Source: Clostridiales bacterium UBA4644 (lineage in GTDB: Bacteria > Bacillota > Clostridia > Oscillospirales > Butyricicoccaceae). Taken from it: DNA of 27,223 nt. The notes below the pieces were generated by a model, which worked only from the letters and a program-made list of their open reading frames with translations, searched no databases and was not told the origin of the DNA. The stretch is from the NCBI GenBank assembly GCA_002405755.1, contig DHMK01000066.1, positions 1-27,223 of the forward strand, written 5' to 3'. Below are positions 1 through 7,519 of the stretch, piece after piece (positions within the stretch are counted from its first letter, which is position 1; every line of letters starts with the position of its first letter). The translations under genes and the position numbers were made by a program.

Positions 1-519
1 GGCGGCGCCTTTGACGGCCTGGAAAAGGTCATTGAGAAGCGCGTTGGCAAGCAGGGGATCGGCTTCGGTGCGGAGGTCCATTCCAAGCAGACCGCAGACG
101 CCTCTGCCCTGATGCAGCGGGTGGAGCCGCACGATGTGCTGAAATTCGGCATCATCCCCGAGCTGGTGGGCCGTCTGCCCGTGCTGGTAACGCTGGACCC
201 GCTGGACAAGACTGCGCTGATGCGCATTTTGACAGAGCCGAAAAACGCGCTGACCCGGCAGTATGCCAAGCTGATGGAATATGACGGCGTTCATCTGGAG
301 TTTGAACCGGCGGCGCTGGAGGCCATCGCTGACAAGGCGCTGCAGCTGCACACCGGCGCACGGGGCCTGCGCTCTGTGATCGAAGGCGTCATGACCAATG
401 TGATGTTCAAAACGCCCTCCGACGGCAGCATTATCGGCGTCCGGATCACGGCAGACGCCGTCAACGGCAAGGGCGAGCCGGAGCTGATCCGGGGCGCTGT
501 TCCCAGAAAGCAAAACTGA
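1..519 (+). CDS. clpX: ATP-dependent Clp protease ATP-binding subunit ClpX, C-terminal part (partial at the window edge)
   Basis: The frame is open from base 1 to the TGA at 517-519, so only the C-terminal 172 residues are present. ClpX is the AAA+ unfoldase that feeds tagged cytosolic proteins into the ClpP peptidase. Visible here are the GIIPELVGRLPV segment typical of ClpX, covering the end of the large AAA+ domain, and the small domain with the sensor-2 GARGLRSVIE motif whose arginine contacts nucleotide. The C-terminus (RGAVPRKQN) is a usual ending for the family. An internal ATG at 112 is not the true start, because clear ClpX sequence continues upstream of it. The gene is closed by a strong hairpin terminator and is therefore the last gene of its transcript. 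Identity is secure; the N-terminal zinc domain and Walker motifs lie outside the window. Confidence 0.96.
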   Translation, partial: GGAFDGLEKVIEKRVGKQGIGFGAEVHSKQTADASALMQRVEPHDVLKFGIIPELVGRLPVLVTLDPLDKTALMRILTEPKNALTRQYAKLMEYDGVHLEFEPAALEAIADKALQLHTGARGLRSVIEGVMTNVMFKTPSDGSIIGVRITADAVNGKGEPELIRGAVPRKQN

Positions 520-534
520 GCGCGCTGCGCTTCA

Positions 535-568
535 CGCTGTATCCGTTTTTGCGGATACAGCGTTTTTT
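535..568 (+). terminator. Rho-independent terminator of clpX
   Basis: A perfect 11-bp stem (CGCTGTATCCG, 535-545, with 552-562) has a six-base loop and is followed by six T. It starts 16 bases after the clpX stop. The stem sequence recurs in the terminator after the EF-G-like gene. Confidence 0.93.
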
Positions 569-610
569 GCCGTTTCTTCGGGTTCCTGTCTTTTATTTTG
601 CAGAATATCG

Positions 611-619
611 TGGTATAAT
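611..619 (+). promoter_or_regulatory. Extended -10 promoter of rlmB
   Basis: TGGTATAAT gives a perfect TATAAT (614-619) with an extended -10 TG. At the right distance there is only a T-rich, poor -35. It lies between the clpX terminator and the rlmB ribosome binding site GGAGGG (641-646). Confidence 0.7.
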
Positions 620-652
620 GAACTATCAACTTGAAATATCGGAGGGAGCGCT

Positions 653-1519
653 ATGGATAAGCCCCGTTTTCAGAATAGAAGTCAGGATCAGAAAAATCGC
701 CGTCCCCGCCCGGCGGGCTGGCAGAAGGACAGGCCCCGCAGGCCCGGCTCCGCCTTTGCGGCTATGGAGCAGCTGGACGCCCCGGAGCGGCAGACGGAGG
801 AAGGCCTGATCGAGGGCCGCAACGCCGTTTGGGAGGCGCTGCAGTCGGAGCGGCAGCTGGATAAGCTGTTGGTGGCCCAGGGGGCCCAGGGCGTGGGCCA
901 TATCATTTCCGCCGCTCGGGCGGCCGGCGTCCCTGTGCAGGAATGTGACCGGCGCAAGCTGGATAAGATGAGCGTTACCGGCTCCCATCAGGGCGTCATC
1001 GCCCTGGGCGCGGCGGCAGAATACCGGACGCTGGAGGATATCCTTGCCCTTGCGGAGCAGCGGGGCGAAAAGCCGCTGCTGGTACTCTGCGACGGCATTA
1101 CCGACCCCCATAATCTGGGCGCTATCATCCGCTCCTGCGAGGTGCTGGGCGGCCATGGCGTGGTAGTCCCGCGGCATCGCAGCGCCGGATTGAACGCGGC
1201 CTGCGCCAAGGCGGCTGCCGGTGCGCTGGAGCATCTGCCCGTGGCAAAGTGCGCCAATCTTGGCCAGGCCATCGGGGAGCTGAAAAAGCGCGGCGTGTTT
1301 ATTCTTGCGGCGGACATGGGCGGCGAGCCTGCCGCCAGCGTGGATTTTGACCTGCCCTGCGCCATCGTCATCGGCGCGGAGGGCAGCGGCGTTTCTGAGG
1401 GTGTCCTTAAGGCGGCCGACCGGATCATCAGCATCCCGCAGAAGGGAAGGATTCAGTCGCTGAACGCCTCCAATGCGGCGGCGATCCTGCTGTATGAAGC
1501 GCTGCGGCAGCGCGGCTGA
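653..1519 (+). CDS. rlmB: 23S rRNA 2'-O-methyltransferase of the SpoU/TrmH family (RlmB-like)
   Basis: The 288-residue protein has a basic, disordered first 50 residues, then a SpoU substrate-binding domain (EGRNAVWEAL, about residues 52-62), then a knotted SPOUT methyltransferase domain. Family motifs are present: motif 1 around NLGAIIRSCEVLG, motif 2 VIGAEGSGVS and motif 3 IPQKGRIQSLNASNA, which form the AdoMet-binding trefoil knot. RlmB methylates the ribose of G2251 in 23S rRNA; close paralogues act on other rRNA or tRNA positions, so the exact nucleotide is inferred. The ATG at 653 has GGAGGG six bases upstream. The arginine-rich N-terminal extension is common in Clostridial members. The next gene starts 26 bases downstream and is probably co-transcribed. 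Confidence 0.9.
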   Translation: MDKPRFQNRSQDQKNRRPRPAGWQKDRPRRPGSAFAAMEQLDAPERQTEEGLIEGRNAVWEALQSERQLDKLLVAQGAQGVGHIISAARAAGVPVQECDRRKLDKMSVTGSHQGVIALGAAAEYRTLEDILALAEQRGEKPLLVLCDGITDPHNLGAIIRSCEVLGGHGVVVPRHRSAGLNAACAKAAAGALEHLPVAKCANLGQAIGELKKRGVFILAADMGGEPAASVDFDLPCAIVIGAEGSGVSEGVLKAADRIISIPQKGRIQSLNASNAAAILLYEALRQRG

Positions 1520-1545
1520 GCCGGCTGCTGGAAAGGAGAAGACCC

Positions 1546-3945
1546 GTGTCTGATCATCAGGATGAACATGATCTGATCGAAGATATCATCGCAGAGTTTC
1601 GGGATGCGCCTGCGCTTCGATCCGGGCCGAAGGAGCGAAGCAACGCACCGGAGGACGATCTGGAGGCGCTGCTGGCATCGGTCCGTGCAATGACGGAGGA
1701 TGCGCCGCTTGCGCCGGAGGAAGTCTCTTCAGAACTGCCGCCGCAGGAGCTGCCGAAGGCGCAGAAGGAAGCGACCTCGCCGGAAGCGCCGGACCTGCCC
1801 TCCGCCGCAGAAGAAAGCGCGGTGGAGCAGGAGCCGCCCAGACCGGCGACCCTGGAGGAACGGCTGCAGGCTAGAAATATCACGGTGGAAACGCTGGATC
1901 TTTCCCATCCGTCTCCGAAAAAGCGGCCAGCATCGGATGCTCCGGAAGCGACGGAAGAGCCAGAGTTGCTTCCGCTGGAGGGCCGGAAGAAGCAGAAAAA
2001 AGCGCCGCTGATCTTTCCGACAGCGCCTTCGGCTGCGCCGGAAGCGCCGTCCGAACCGGAGCCTTGTGCATTGCCGCAGGAGCCGCCGGAGGAAACGGCT
2101 GCAGCGCATGCGCTCCCGCAGAAAAAAGAAAAAAAGCGCCGCAGGAAAAGCATGCCAAAGGAAGACGCTGAGGATGAAGCGCCTTTACAGGAGGTGGCCT
2201 GGGAGGCAGGCGAGCCGGAGGAACGCCCGGGCCATGCGGATTTTGATCCCGAGCTGCCGCCCAGGCGGCCGCTGCCTTACGATCTGGTGAATCGGCCCTG
2301 CGAGGATCCTGCCCAAATGGCCCAGCAGCTGCGGAAAAAGCTGGGCTCCATGGCAGCGCGGCTGCTGCTGACCGTTCTTCCCGCCGCAGCGTCCGTTTAT
2401 CTCACCGGCGCAGTCTACCGCAGCTGGCCGCTGCCGGCCGCTCTGACCTATGGGGCGATCCCGGGGGAATACTGCCTGGGGCTGGCGGGGCTTTTGCTGC
2501 TGACAATGCTGCTCTGCCATGAGACAGTCCTGTCCGGCCTGTGGCGGCTGGTCCGCGGCAGACCAACATTGGACAGCATTGCGGCGGTCTCCTGCCTGCT
2601 CTGCCTGACGGACTGCCTTTTGCCTTATTTTCTGCTCCAGTGGCGGCAGGGCTTGCCCTGCGCCTGCGTGAATATCGCAACGCTGCTGTTTTCGCAGATC
2701 GCCAAGCGCCAGCGCTATGAGGCGCTGCGCCGCAACTATAAATCCATTGCCATGGGCGCGTCGCCCATGGGCGTCAAGCTCTATTCCGATGGCCGGGTCC
2801 AGGATATGGCCGTCAAGACCCAGAGCGGCGTGGAGATCGAACCGGAAGCGCTTTCGGAGCATGATTTCACGGAGCGCTTTGCCGGCTATTATGCGCCGGT
2901 GATGCTGGTGCTGGCGGCGGCGCTGGCCTTCAGTGCCAGCGTTGGAAAAGGGGAACCGCTGCGCCTGATCTGGAGCTTTTCCGCCATTCTTTCCGCAGCG
3001 TCGCCCATGTGCCTGCTGCTTTCCTCCAGCGCCGCCGCAAAGACGTTGGGAAAGAAGCTTTACACCTCCGGAAGCCTGCTGCTCAACGCCAGGAAAGCCG
3101 GAAAGCTTGCCAGATGCCGCAGCGCCGCGCTGCGGGATGCGGACCTTTTCCCGGCGGGAACGGTGACCATCACCGGCATGAAGGCTGCGGAGCATCAGTC
3201 GCCAGAGGAGCTTTTGGGCTGTACGGCGTCGCTGCTGCAGGAGGTGGGCGGCGGTCTGGGCAAGTGCTTTGTGGATTTTGCCCGGCAGCAGTATATCGTC
3301 CCCAACAAGGCCCGGGAGCTGCGCTTTTTTGATACCCGCGGCATCTGCGCCACCGTCAGCGGCCGCTATGTGCAGGTGGGAACGGCCAATTACCTTACCC
3401 GCACCGGCGTCCCCATCGCCTTTGGGCAGAAGGTCAAAAATAATATTTTCGTTGCCATCAATGCACAGTTTGCCGGCGTTTTTTCGCTGCGGTATACGGC
3501 CCAGCCTGCGGTCTACGGAGCGTTTGGCTTGCTGAAGCAGGCCCGGGTGCGGCCGGTGCTGGCCCTGCGGGATATGCTCCAGACCCAAAGCCAGATCGAA
3601 GCGCTGTTTGACCTGAAGCGCGGCGCCGCCTACCTTCCGGAGCTGGAGGAGCGGCTGAATTATTCCGACGCAGCCTTCGGACGGGAGGAGGAGACGCTGG
3701 CGCTGCTGTTTCGCGACGGCGCAATGCCCCTTTCCGAGACCCTCTGCGCTGCAAAAAAATGGAAGCGCGCGGCATTTTTTGGCTGTCTTTTCGGGACGCT
3801 CTGCGCTCTGGGCGGCATGATGATCCTGGCCTTTTTGACCGGAAAGGGAGCCTTTTCCCCGGCCGATCCATGCAATATTCTGCTCTATTTGCTGCTCTGG
3901 TCTATGCCCGTAAAGCTTGTCCGGGGTATCATAACCAAAAATTAA
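1546..3945 (+). CDS. Large membrane protein resembling a catalytically dead P-type (P1B) ATPase
   Basis: This is a 799-residue protein with a GTG start preceded by AAGGAG (1533-1538). Residues 1-240 are low-complexity, rich in Glu, Pro and Ala, with a Lys/Arg cluster near 193-201, and should be disordered and cytoplasmic. From about 268 there are several hydrophobic helices (near 270-290, 308-325, 341-365, 448-465, 474-497) and a final pair near 742-792. The order follows heavy-metal P-type ATPases: SPMC (486-489) sits where CPC would be, a following stretch matches the linker into the P-domain, VSGRYVQVGTANYL matches the nucleotide-domain segment, and FAGVFSLRYTAQPAVYGAFGLLK matches the later P-domain strand. 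The phosphorylated Asp of DKTGT is replaced near 533-541 (DLFPAGTVT), and no TGES or GDGxND motif is seen. I infer a pseudo-pump with a structural or sensing role. Function is unknown; it follows rlmB closely. Confidence 0.75.
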   Translation: MSDHQDEHDLIEDIIAEFRDAPALRSGPKERSNAPEDDLEALLASVRAMTEDAPLAPEEVSSELPPQELPKAQKEATSPEAPDLPSAAEESAVEQEPPRPATLEERLQARNITVETLDLSHPSPKKRPASDAPEATEEPELLPLEGRKKQKKAPLIFPTAPSAAPEAPSEPEPCALPQEPPEETAAAHALPQKKEKKRRRKSMPKEDAEDEAPLQEVAWEAGEPEERPGHADFDPELPPRRPLPYDLVNRPCEDPAQMAQQLRKKLGSMAARLLLTVLPAAASVYLTGAVYRSWPLPAALTYGAIPGEYCLGLAGLLLLTMLLCHETVLSGLWRLVRGRPTLDSIAAVSCLLCLTDCLLPYFLLQWRQGLPCACVNIATLLFSQIAKRQRYEALRRNYKSIAMGASPMGVKLYSDGRVQDMAVKTQSGVEIEPEALSEHDFTERFAGYYAPVMLVLAAALAFSASVGKGEPLRLIWSFSAILSAASPMCLLLSSSAAAKTLGKKLYTSGSLLLNARKAGKLARCRSAALRDADLFPAGTVTITGMKAAEHQSPEELLGCTASLLQEVGGGLGKCFVDFARQQYIVPNKARELRFFDTRGICATVSGRYVQVGTANYLTRTGVPIAFGQKVKNNIFVAINAQFAGVFSLRYTAQPAVYGAFGLLKQARVRPVLALRDMLQTQSQIEALFDLKRGAAYLPELEERLNYSDAAFGREEETLALLFRDGAMPLSETLCAAKKWKRAAFFGCLFGTLCALGGMMILAFLTGKGAFSPADPCNILLYLLLWSMPVKLVRGIITKN

Positions 3946-3999
3946 AGGATAAATTTGGGCGTTTTTTCACAGAACTTCTGAAATTTGCGAAAAAACCTG

Positions 4000-4028
4000 T
4001 TGAAATGTTCCTGCATTTCCGGTATAAT
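4000..4028 (+). promoter_or_regulatory. Near-consensus sigma-A promoter of the EF-G-like gene
   Basis: TTGAAA (4000-4005), a 17-base spacer and TATAAT (4023-4028). It sits 60 bases before the start codon, with AAGGAG (4074-4079) as ribosome binding site. This fits a highly expressed translation factor. Confidence 0.88.
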
Positions 4029-4087
4029 GAAAAAGTAAACTGTCTGAATCAGCATTTACCAATACAAAGCTTGAAGGAGAGAACACT

Positions 4088-6160
4088 ATGGCATATCCCA
4101 TTGAAAAGATTCGCAATGTTTGTCTGTTGGGTCACGGCGGGGACGGTAAGACCTCTCTGCTGGAAAGCCTGCTTTATCGCACCGGCGGCACCGACCGGCT
4201 TGGCAAGGTCGCAGACGGTACCACGGTCAGCGACTATGATCCGGAGGAAATCAAACGCCAGATCTCTATTCAGGCTTCGCTGGCTCCGGTGGAGTATGAA
4301 GGCCATGTACTGAACTTCATCGACACGCCCGGCTTCTTTGATTTTGACGGCGAGGTGGCCCAGGCCATGCGCGTGGCAGACTGCGGCGTTATCGTTGTCA
4401 CCGCCAAGAGCGGCTGCGCCGTTGGCACGGAAAAGGCCTTTAAGCGCCTGAGCAAGGCTGGCCTGCCCCGGTTCTTCTACATCTCCAAGATCGACGAGGA
4501 AAACGCTGATTATGAAAAGGCCTACAACAGCCTGCGGGATACCTTCGGCATCAGCGTCACGCCCTTCATCATCCCCTTGATGGAAGGCGGCAAGCCCACC
4601 GGCGTCATCAATCTGATCAATAAGAAGGCCTTTAAGGCCGAGGGCAACAAGACCGTGGAGGTCGCCGTTCCCGCCGAGCAGGAGAGCCAGATCGAGGAGC
4701 TCCGCGCCGCGCTGATCGAATCCGTGGCCGAGACCTCTGAAGCACTGATGGAAAAATTCTTCGAGGGCGAGGAATTCACCAAGGAGGAGCTGGTGGAGGG
4801 CCTGCGCACCGGTATCCACGACGGCACGCTGGCTCCCGTGGTCTGCGGCAGCGCCTTTACCGGCGTCGGCACCATGCAGCTGCTTTATACGCTGGTGAAC
4901 TTTGCGCCCAATCCCGCTGAGGTCCGCACCGAAAAGGGAACGGATGCCGACGGCAATGCGGTGGAGCTGAAGTATGATCCCAACGGCAAGCCCGTGGCCT
5001 TCGTCTTCAAGACCGTGGCCGATCAGTATGGCCGCTTCTCCTATTTCAAGGTCATCTCCGGCAAGGTCACCGCGGACATGATCCTGCAGAACACCAACAC
5101 TGAGACCCAGGAAAAAATGGGCCATATTTATATCGTCAAGGGCAAGAAAAACATCGAGGTCAAGGAGATCGGCTGCGGCGACATCGGCGCCGTTTCCAAG
5201 CTCAACAACACCCGCACCGGCGATACCCTGTGCGATCCCAGCCTGAATATCCGGCTGGAGGGCATCCAGTACGCCGAGCCCTGCTACAGCCAGGCAGTCT
5301 CCGCCAAGACCAAGGGCGGCGAGGAGAAAATCGCTGCCGGTCTGACCCGTCTGAAGGACGAGGATCCCACCTTCACCATCGTAAACAACGCCGAGACCAA
5401 GCAGATGGTCATCTCCGGCGCCGGCGATATCCACATTGACGTCCTGTGCTCCAAGCTGAAGAGCAAGTTTGGCGTGGAGGTCGAGCTGAGCGATCCCAAG
5501 GTGGCTTATCGCGAGACCATCCGCAAGAAGGTCACGCTGATCGAGGGCAACCATAAGAAGCAGTCTGGCGGACACGGTCAGTACGGCAATGTCAAGATGA
5601 ACTTCGAGCCTATTGAGGGCGACGGCTTTGAGTTCGCAGAAGAGGTCTTCGGCGGAAGTGTTCCCAAGAATTTCTTCCCGGCCGTGGAAAAGGGTATCCG
5701 CGAGGCCATGGAGCATGGCGTTCTGGCCGGCTTCCCCATGGTGGGCCTGAAGGCCACGCTGGTGGACGGCAAATACCATCCCGTGGATTCCAACGAGCTT
5801 TCCTTTAAGATGGCCGCCCGTCTGGCCTATAAGGCCGGCATTCCCCAGGCTAACCCCGTCATTCTGGAGCCCGTGGGCAGCCTGAAGGTCTATATCCCCG
5901 ATTCCTACATGGGCGATATCATCGGCGATCTGAACAAGCGTCGCGGCCGTGTTATGGGCATGAACCCCGCGGAAGACGGCCTGCAGCTGGTGGAGGCCGA
6001 GGTCCCCATGAGCGAAGTGGCGGACTACGCCATCACTCTCCGCTCCATGACCCAGGGCAGAGGCTCCTTCAGCGTGAAGTTTGAGCGGTATGAGCCTGTC
6101 CCCGCCGAGGTCCAGGAGAAGATCATCGCCGAAGCCAAGTTCGAGGACGACGACGAATAA
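4088..6160 (+). CDS. Elongation factor G-like translational GTPase (EF-G paralogue)
   Basis: A 690-residue translational GTPase with the full EF-G domain order. The G domain has G1 GHGGDGKTS (15-23), G3 DTPGF (79-83) and G4 as SKID (133-136) instead of the usual NKMD. Domain II follows (about 290-390). Domain III carries ISGAGDIHIDV. Domain IV carries GGHGQYGNVKM and the GFPMVGLKATLVDG strand, and domain V contains DLNKRRGRVMGM. The GHGGDGKT P-loop differs from the AHIDAGKT of canonical FusA and marks the EF-G-like (EF-G-2) subgroup, widespread in Clostridia beside a separate fusA. Canonical EF-G drives ribosomal translocation; whether this paralogue does so, or acts in recycling or stress, is not known from sequence. 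The gene is single, with its own promoter and double terminator. The strand-opposed long open frame is only its codon shadow. Confidence 0.9.
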   Translation: MAYPIEKIRNVCLLGHGGDGKTSLLESLLYRTGGTDRLGKVADGTTVSDYDPEEIKRQISIQASLAPVEYEGHVLNFIDTPGFFDFDGEVAQAMRVADCGVIVVTAKSGCAVGTEKAFKRLSKAGLPRFFYISKIDEENADYEKAYNSLRDTFGISVTPFIIPLMEGGKPTGVINLINKKAFKAEGNKTVEVAVPAEQESQIEELRAALIESVAETSEALMEKFFEGEEFTKEELVEGLRTGIHDGTLAPVVCGSAFTGVGTMQLLYTLVNFAPNPAEVRTEKGTDADGNAVELKYDPNGKPVAFVFKTVADQYGRFSYFKVISGKVTADMILQNTNTETQEKMGHIYIVKGKKNIEVKEIGCGDIGAVSKLNNTRTGDTLCDPSLNIRLEGIQYAEPCYSQAVSAKTKGGEEKIAAGLTRLKDEDPTFTIVNNAETKQMVISGAGDIHIDVLCSKLKSKFGVEVELSDPKVAYRETIRKKVTLIEGNHKKQSGGHGQYGNVKMNFEPIEGDGFEFAEEVFGGSVPKNFFPAVEKGIREAMEHGVLAGFPMVGLKATLVDGKYHPVDSNELSFKMAARLAYKAGIPQANPVILEPVGSLKVYIPDSYMGDIIGDLNKRRGRVMGMNPAEDGLQLVEAEVPMSEVADYAITLRSMTQGRGSFSVKFERYEPVPAEVQEKIIAEAKFEDDDE

Positions 6161-6195
6161 TCCCTTTTTCTCTGACAAGGGCAAAAGCATTACAG

Positions 6196-6237
6196 AGCGC
6201 TGTATCCGGAGATCTTCCGGGTACAGCGCTTTTTTTT
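6196..6237 (+). terminator. Rho-independent terminator of the EF-G-like gene
   Basis: A 14-bp stem (6196-6209 with 6217-6230, one G-U pair) with a seven-base loop runs into eight T. Its core, GCTGTATCCGG, closely matches the clpX terminator stem. Confidence 0.92.
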
Positions 6238-6256
6238 GCAGCGGCAGCGGGGAAGC

Positions 6257-6290
6257 AAAAAGCGGCGTGACCGGAATCACGCCGCTTTTT
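6257..6290. terminator. Bidirectional terminator between convergent genes
   Basis: A perfect 14-bp inverted repeat (6257-6270 with 6277-6290) with a six-base loop has AAAAA before and TTTTT after, so it can act on both strands. It lies just downstream of the stop of the small minus-strand gene at 6309-6440 and backs up the EF-G-like terminator. Confidence 0.85.
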
Positions 6291-6308
6291 GGGTGCAAAG
6301 GATTTTCG

Positions 6309-6440
6309 TTAGAGGCCGGGGTGCTTTGGGCGGTAATAGGGGCATTTTTGTGTGCCGCCGCCCTTTGTTGTTGCCCGGGTCAGCAGACATTCGCCAAAAT
6401 CCTGATAAAAACAGCCGGTCTCAGAGCATGGGATCTGCAT
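6309..6440 (-). CDS. Small Cys-rich protein, 43 residues
   Basis: An ATG at 6440 (minus strand) opens a 43-codon frame ending TAA at 6311-6309. A full AAAGGAGG ribosome binding site sits at 6455-6448, six to eight bases upstream, which is why I call it real despite its size. The protein has cysteines at 5, 10, 18 and 33 in the pattern C-x4-C-x7-C-x14-C, and the last is followed by PYY. Short proteins with this spacing and a C-terminal Cys-Pro-Tyr/Phe-Tyr are common in Clostridia, sometimes mis-annotated as hydroxymyristoyl-ACP dehydratase. Binding of a metal ion by the four cysteines is my inference. It is divergent from the efflux adaptor gene, with a palindrome between them, and ends at a bidirectional terminator. 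Confidence 0.72.
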   Translation of the reverse strand: MQIPCSETGCFYQDFGECLLTRATTKGGGTQKCPYYRPKHPGL

Positions 6441-6469
6441 TTGAAAGCCTCCTTTTCTGCTGATATTTT
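6441..6469 (+). promoter_or_regulatory. Probable promoter of the efflux adaptor-permease operon
   Basis: TTGAAA (6441-6446), a 17-base spacer and TATTTT (6464-6469) preceded by the extended -10 TGA. The -10 falls inside the left arm of the palindrome at 6457-6496, so a regulator or an RNA hairpin could control it. Confidence 0.6.
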
Positions 6470-6496
6470 GCGTAAAAAGATCCAGAATATCAGCAG
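6457..6496. repeat. Palindrome between divergent genes (possible operator)
   Basis: Perfect 11-bp inverted repeat, CTGCTGATATT (6457-6467) and AATATCAGCAG (6486-6496), with an 18-base spacer. The left arm overlaps the -10 of the adaptor promoter and the right arm abuts its ribosome binding site GGGAGG (6497-6502). A transcriptional operator is one option. In the transcript only the right arm would remain, so an RNA hairpin is less likely. Confidence 0.55.
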
Positions 6497-6508
6497 GGAG
6501 GGATGCAA

Positions 6509-7519
6509 ATGAAAAAAGTCATGACCGTAATGCTGGCGACGGCTGTTTTGATCGCCGGCCTGTATTGGCGCAGCCCTTATCGTACCAGGGCAGCGCGCCC
6601 CACGGTGACGCTTCGTCCGGTGCAAAGCTCTGCCGTGCAGGATACCGTGACGCTTTACGGAAAGGTCTCGGAAATGGAGCGGCGGCAGTATTATGCAGAC
6701 GGAGCGGCAACGGTGCTCCGCTGCTATGTGCAGGAGGGACAAAGTGTTTCGAAGGGAGACCCGCTGGTCAAGCTGCAGCGGATCCAGCAGCCGGAGGAGC
6801 AGGCGACGGTAGACGCCGCAGCGCTGCAGACTGTGCTCACACTGCTGCAGGAGGGGCAGCTGGAAGCGGCTGAAGAGAGCTTACAGGCCTTTTCGCCGCA
6901 GCCGGAGCAGAGCGGCAGCGAGAAAGTATATACCCTTTACAGCGAAGGGAATGGAACCGTTATGAAGCTTTCTGCCGCGGAAGGAGAGAACGTTTCAAGG
7001 CTGTTTCCCTGTGTGGAGGTCAGCGACCTGAGCAAGCTGGAGATCCTCGCGGCCGCAGATGAGACCGCCGTTGGAAAGCTCCGGGAAAACCAAAGCTGCA
7101 GCATTCGCATCCCTGCGTTTTCACTGTCCGGCCTGGCGGGAAGCGTGCGCAAGATCCAGCCCTATGCCCGCCAGACCGGCCTGTTTACCGGCAATTCCTC
7201 GGCGGAGACCACGGTATCCATTGCGCTGGCGCAGCCGACCGCAGCCCTGAAGCCCGGATATTCCGCCACGGTCCGGGTGACGACGCAGGTGCGGCAGGAT
7301 GTGCTGCTGGCGCCCTATGCCTGTATCGGGCAAGACGATGATGATCGGGAATATGTTTTTGTGATCCGGGACGGAAAGCTTCAGAAGCGCTATATTTCCA
7401 CCGGACTGGAGCTGGAGGATTCGGTGGAGATCTGCAGCGGCGCGGCAGAGGGAGACCTGTTGGTGCTGGAGCCGGACCGGTATGCCGAGGGAACGGAGGT
7501 CTGCTATGAAATGGATTGA
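6509..7519 (+). CDS. Efflux transporter periplasmic adaptor (HlyD/MacA-type membrane fusion protein)
   Basis: A 336-residue protein. I choose the ATG at 6509 over the in-frame ATG at 6503 because GGGAGG (6497-6502) is then six bases away. Residues 1-20 form an uncleaved or lipid-free signal anchor. The two halves of a biotinyl-lipoyl domain are visible around VQEGQSVSKGDPLVKL and GTVMKLSAAEGENV, flanking a short hairpin region, followed by a beta-barrel segment (LEILAAADETAVGKL) and a membrane-proximal domain. Such adaptors in Firmicutes pair with MacB-like ABC transporters that move drugs, peptides or lipids across the membrane. Its stop overlaps the permease start by 14 bases, so the two are translationally linked. 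The expected ATPase gene is not present next to it. Confidence 0.85.
   Translation: MKKVMTVMLATAVLIAGLYWRSPYRTRAARPTVTLRPVQSSAVQDTVTLYGKVSEMERRQYYADGAATVLRCYVQEGQSVSKGDPLVKLQRIQQPEEQATVDAAALQTVLTLLQEGQLEAAEESLQAFSPQPEQSGSEKVYTLYSEGNGTVMKLSAAEGENVSRLFPCVEVSDLSKLEILAAADETAVGKLRENQSCSIRIPAFSLSGLAGSVRKIQPYARQTGLFTGNSSAETTVSIALAQPTAALKPGYSATVRVTTQVRQDVLLAPYACIGQDDDDREYVFVIRDGKLQKRYISTGLELEDSVEICSGAAEGDLLVLEPDRYAEGTEVCYEMD

Noticed and set aside
3961..3996. Terminator between the P-type-like gene and the EF-G-like promoter
   Set aside because: GTTTTTTC and GAAAAAAC form only an AT-rich 8-bp inverted repeat with a 20-base spacer and no proper T run.
4049..6298. Very long minus-strand open frame opposite the EF-G-like gene
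   Set aside because: It is a codon-usage shadow of a GC-rich gene: no ribosome binding site, repetitive Leu/Gly/His/Asp composition and no recognisable domain. The same applies to long frames opposite uvrC, the AAA+ gene and the P-type-like gene.
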